In this document: positions 34,821 through 37,119 of the stretch, one piece after another
Layout: every line of letters starts with the position of its first letter
Position numbering within the stretch: position 1 is the first letter of the stretch
Assembly (NCBI GenBank): GCA_934675575.1
Contig: CAKUQQ010000018.1
Span: forward strand, 1 to 37,119
DNA length: 37,119 nucleotides
Direction: 5' to 3'
Source: an uncultured Muribaculaceae bacterium
GTDB taxonomy: Bacteria; Bacteroidota; Bacteroidia; Bacteroidales; Muribaculaceae
Notes under the pieces: model-generated
Told to the model about the DNA's origin: nothing
The model's input: the letters and a program-made list of their open reading frames with translations, nothing else
Databases searched by the model: none
Program-made: the position numbers and the translations under genes

Positions 34821-34903
34821 GGTATGCCAAAGTTAAGGCAAGAGTGTGCCGGAAGTTAGGTTGAGGTGCGCCAGAGTTAAAGCAAGAGTGTGCCGGAGGT
34901 ACA
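34821..34903 (+). repeat. Two imperfect 44-base tandem repeats
   Basis: Copies start at 34821 and 34865. They share the core GTTAA(G/A)GCAAGAGTGTGCCGGA and similar starts (GGTATGCC, GGTGCGCC). The second is cut short or diverged after about 39 bases. Confidence 0.75.
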
Positions 34904-34916
34904 CGTGTGTTTTTAA

Positions 34917-34950
34917 CCCTCGACTGAGGAGCGACAGCGACGGTCGGGGG
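34917..34950 (+). ncRNA. Hairpin CCCTCGACTG/CGGTCGGGGG, possible RNA element
   Basis: The ten-base arms at 34917-34926 and 34941-34950 pair fully only with two U-G pairs, possible in the plus-strand RNA but mismatched (A-C) in the minus RNA. That points to a plus-strand transcript or a decayed DNA palindrome. The loop is AGGAGCGACAGCGA. No promoter was identified. Confidence 0.3.
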
Positions 34951-35263
34951 ATATTGCAGAAAGTATAATGATGCGTGCCAAAGGTACGCGTATAAGGACA
35001 TTGTGCAGTATTTGAAATTGCATAGGTTTATATGTGCATCTCAATCATGGCTAACTTTTATATTTGGCATAATAAAAAATCATTGAGCGCAACGTTAAAC
35101 AACAAAATAAATATAATCTCCAGTTGCAAATTATGCCTAACCTATAATTATTACTGCCCATAAAGACTTTCTAACAAAGAAAACAGGCCACGTCATAATT
35201 ACAACGCAGCCCATAGTCTCTTATTTGCTCCAAAACACCTAACAGCAACCAACGGCAAAGACA

Positions 35264-35884
35264 TTACATTTTTCCATCGTCCTTCCTAAATTTTGCAGTA
35301 AAAACAGGAGATTCATAATCAACTTCTTTAGTTCGTCTATCTTTTATATCTTTATACTTATAACCAAAAATCTTATATGATAACAACATCTCATTTCCAG
35401 AGACTTGCACTGTTCCTATAAGATGGCCTTCTGAATATTTATAACCAATTTCCATACCGTATCTATTATATTTGAACAAATCCAATTTACCTTTATCAAA
35501 GGTATACATAAAATGAGAGTTCATAATTATTCCATCAGAAGAAGTGCACGTCCACTTATCAAGATTCCACCCTTCCCCTTTATATGGGTAAGAGTCTTTT
35601 CCTCCACAAAAAGTAACCAATGCTTTATATCCTCCTGGACGAATAGAATCGCTCGGGCGGAACATCCTATCGGAAAGAAACAATCTATCCCCATCTTGAA
35701 AATAGAAATGGTCATCTTTTCCAGCCTCAACTCCACCATCTATACATATCCAAACTGTTCGAACAAAATCATTTAAAGAAACATTCTCTCCTTTTTTCGA
35801 TTCTATGTCTTGCTCCTTTGAGCAGCTATTAGCACCCACCATTGCCAATATGGCAATAAAACAAACAATAAATTTAAATTTCAT
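35264..35884 (-). CDS. Lipoprotein of unknown function
   Basis: I do not recognise the family. The 206-residue product has a lipoprotein signal peptide (MKFKFIVCFIAILAMVGANS, then C) and a mature part rich in aromatic and charged residues such as DDHFYFQDGDRLFLSD and SYKIFGYKYKDIKDRR. It may be a beta-rich surface lipoprotein. It is 30 bases after the DUF2971 gene, with no -7 element between them, so the two are probably one operon. Base composition is visibly more AT-rich than the conserved genes, in line with transfer. Confidence 0.7.
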   Translation of the reverse strand: MKFKFIVCFIAILAMVGANSCSKEQDIESKKGENVSLNDFVRTVWICIDGGVEAGKDDHFYFQDGDRLFLSDRMFRPSDSIRPGGYKALVTFCGGKDSYPYKGEGWNLDKWTCTSSDGIIMNSHFMYTFDKGKLDLFKYNRYGMEIGYKYSEGHLIGTVQVSGNEMLLSYKIFGYKYKDIKDRRTKEVDYESPVFTAKFRKDDGKM

Positions 35885-35914
35885 AATTACATATATTAAA
35901 TGGTTAATAAAAAA

Positions 35915-36673
35915 TTACATCATAGGCACTTGAGATTGGTTAAATTCCAATCTACTTACAGTATCACAAGAACAGCAGGTCCGCAACAACCTGCAAATAG
36001 AAAACTCATTTCTATCAAAATCACATTTGGGTCCAAAAGTTATTGATGCCAATGCTGTCACTGGCAATTCCAGTTCCACAAACGGAATCATCATGTTTTG
36101 CTTTTCCTTAAATTTTGATGGTATTTCATTCTTGACTATTCGCCATTCATGTTCTGACTCAAAAGTTTTATGCTTAAAAAATAGCGCCCCATTTAATTCT
36201 TTTGCCAATGGTAGGCAATTTCCACTATTAGCAACACTATCTGGATTTAGTTTTGTCATGTTCAACGTTTCAGTCAAATCGTTTTCTGTAACATATTTGC
36301 ACTTTTGCAAATCATTTCCAAATTTTTTCTTGATTTCATCGCAATTAAATCCCAAAGCCACTCCATAGCCATTAGCGCCATAGCAACGCCACATGTTCAA
36401 GTCATCATACAAATCTGATAAAGAAAAAACAAATGGCCAACCAGACTCGTTTTTCAAACGGTCAATCAGAATTTCTTTAATTCCGCATTTCCTCAATGCG
36501 TCGGGCAACATTGCACCTTCTTTTAAATCATTCAACCACGCAGCATGAGTTGCGTGTAACACAAAGGTTTGAGTTTCTTTGTTTATTCCACTAACTATTG
36601 AGTGTAAAGCACTAATTGTAGTGTAATGATAGAGTGTCGCAGGGTATTCTATTTTGTCAGCCGACATCATCAT
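35915..36673 (-). CDS. DUF2971 family protein
   Basis: The 252-residue protein matches DUF2971 by its blocks LYHYTTISALHSIV (14-27), HATHAAWLNDLKEG (40-53), FVFSLSDLYDDLNMWRCYGA (81-100) with NGYGVALGF, and FKHKTFESEHEWRIV (166-180). The role of the family is not established; members are often reported in accessory and defence-rich regions. The conserved His, Ser and Glu would be compatible with an enzyme, but no reaction can be named. Three ATGs in a row (36673, 36670, 36667) are possible starts. It is the upstream partner of the lipoprotein gene and is AT-rich. Confidence 0.8.
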   Translation of the reverse strand: MMMSADKIEYPATLYHYTTISALHSIVSGINKETQTFVLHATHAAWLNDLKEGAMLPDALRKCGIKEILIDRLKNESGWPFVFSLSDLYDDLNMWRCYGANGYGVALGFNCDEIKKKFGNDLQKCKYVTENDLTETLNMTKLNPDSVANSGNCLPLAKELNGALFFKHKTFESEHEWRIVKNEIPSKFKEKQNMMIPFVELELPVTALASITFGPKCDFDRNEFSICRLLRTCCSCDTVSRLEFNQSQVPMM

Positions 36674-36680
36674 TTATGCT

Positions 36681-36709
36681 CAAAAATATTATTGTCGTCG
36701 GCCCACAAA
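36681..36709 (-). promoter_or_regulatory. Candidate promoter of the DUF2971-lipoprotein pair
   Basis: TTTG at 36709-36706, 17 bases, TATTTTTG at 36688-36681 on minus. It would start transcription almost at the ATG (36673), implying a very short leader or a later start codon. The rest of 36674-36936 shows no gene. Confidence 0.45.
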
Positions 36710-36903
36710 ACAACAGTTTAACAATAAAAAAAGCATGGAGCCTGTATATACTAAAACAACAATGATTCGACGTGATAAATTTTGACGATAACACCTGCAA
36801 ATAACTGATAATAAGGAAAGAAAGTACAAAAACCAAATCATAAATAGATTTAAACGAATCAAAGTTTATTGGGGATATATGGGAACATTTACGGGAAAGA
36901 TAT

Positions 36904-36911
36904 TACCTTTG
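36904..36911 (+). promoter_or_regulatory. -7 element before the recombinase gene
   Basis: TACCTTTG matches TAnnTTTG, 26 bases before the ATG at 36937. The -33 element is weak. Confidence 0.5.
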
Positions 36912-36936
36912 TGGCAGAAATAAAAAACATAGGAAC

Positions 36937-37119
36937 ATGAAGATTACCATTATCACAAAGGAATGCAAAACCAAGGATAAAAATGCTACTACAAAAGCCA
37001 ATCTTTGTTTTCGACTCCGAGATAAGGATGTTGACCTCAAAGTCCGTTCCGACATTGAGGTTATGCTTGACTATTGGGACAATGATGCACTTTCCTATCG
37101 AAGGACAAAGAAACTACCA
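36937..37119 (+). CDS. Tyrosine-type site-specific recombinase, N-terminal fragment
   Basis: The reading frame runs from the ATG at 36937 to the right edge (61 codons). It begins MKITIITKECKTKDKNATTK, continues ANLCFRLRDKDVDLKVRSDI, and then reads LDYWDNDALSYRRTKKLP. This resembles the arm-DNA-binding start of Bacteroidota phage-type integrases; the catalytic domain with R-H-R-Y lies outside the window. Such genes usually stand at the end of an integrative element, so the DUF2971 pair may belong to it. An AGGA sequence is near the start. The call is good for the family but the gene is incomplete. Confidence 0.75.
   Translation, partial: MKITIITKECKTKDKNATTKANLCFRLRDKDVDLKVRSDIEVMLDYWDNDALSYRRTKKLP

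Larger units (their letters stand above)
34741..35263. other. Intergenic element with repeats and hairpins
   Basis: No convincing gene lies here. A GGAGCA/TGCTCC hairpin is at 34791-34806. A 44-base imperfect tandem repeat (starts at 34821 and 34865, sharing GCAAGAGTGTGCCGGA) follows. Then comes a G-U-rich hairpin at 34917-34950. From about 35040 the sequence becomes strongly AT-rich and featureless up to the lipoprotein stop. The minus-strand open frame across 34657-35001 has low-complexity, unlikely protein sequence. Confidence 0.6.

Noticed and set aside
34646..34864. Plus-strand open frame of 72 codons
   Set aside because: It lies on the same repeats, begins at a dyad and has no recognisable family features.
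34657..35001. Minus-strand open frame of 114 codons over the repeat region
   Set aside because: It crosses the dyads and tandem repeats, has no promoter or plausible domain, and its composition looks like translated repeat sequence.
34725..36847. Similar stretches AGTACAAAACCACATCA and AGTACAAAAACCAAATCA as possible attachment-site repeats
   Set aside because: They are short, AT-rich and imperfect, and the other end of any element is outside the window.

Overview
The window is a chromosomal segment of a Bacteroidota bacterium, most likely order Bacteroidales (possibly Muribaculaceae or a near relative; the family is my guess). The evidence is the promoter style (TTTG, about 20 bases, TAnnTTTG), the scarcity of Shine-Dalgarno sequences, the zinc-free L36 and S14, the gene order rpsL-rpsG-fusA-rpsJ without tuf, and Bacteroidales-type families (Cys-less DUF4369/thioredoxin lipoprotein, DUF4143 ATPase, alternative GlmU-like protein).

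Region 1 (1-15735, minus strand) is one long translation operon read right to left: rpsL, rpsG, fusA, then the S10 and spc clusters, secY, map, infA, rpmJ, rpsM and the start of rpsK, which runs off the left edge. The str and S10 clusters are joined directly. The str promoter (TTTG-N20-TAACTTTG at 15704-15735) lies inside a perfect 13-base inverted repeat, which is the most regulatory-looking structure in this half.

Region 2 (15837-19080) has rfbC on minus, diverging from a GlmU-like nucleotidyl/acetyltransferase and asd on plus, closed by a strong hairpin.

Region 3 (19107-23560, minus) is an envelope locus: a beta-barrel-like exported protein, an ECF sigma factor, a single-pass candidate anti-sigma factor, a small exported protein, and a second barrel paralogous to the first. 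A lipoprotein with a thioredoxin fold but no catalytic cysteines follows, with its own promoter.

Region 4 (23695-27600, plus) holds an acyl-CoA synthetase, prfB and argB. prfB has the classical programmed +1 frameshift, so its real start is at 25636 and not at the later in-frame codon.

Region 5 (27623-33335, minus) is parE, coaD, an S41 protease and a MATE transporter.

Region 6 (33419-37119) looks accessory: an AAA/DUF4143 ATPase preceded by three dyads at an exact 33-base period, a repeat- and hairpin-rich intergenic element, then a visibly AT-rich pair (DUF2971 protein and lipoprotein). The first 61 codons of a tyrosine recombinase run off the right edge, suggesting the border of an integrative element.

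No rRNA, tRNA, CRISPR array or complete insertion sequence was seen. The best candidates for something undescribed are the sigma factor/paired-barrel locus, the 33-base dyad array before the ATPase, and the inverted repeat around the str promoter.
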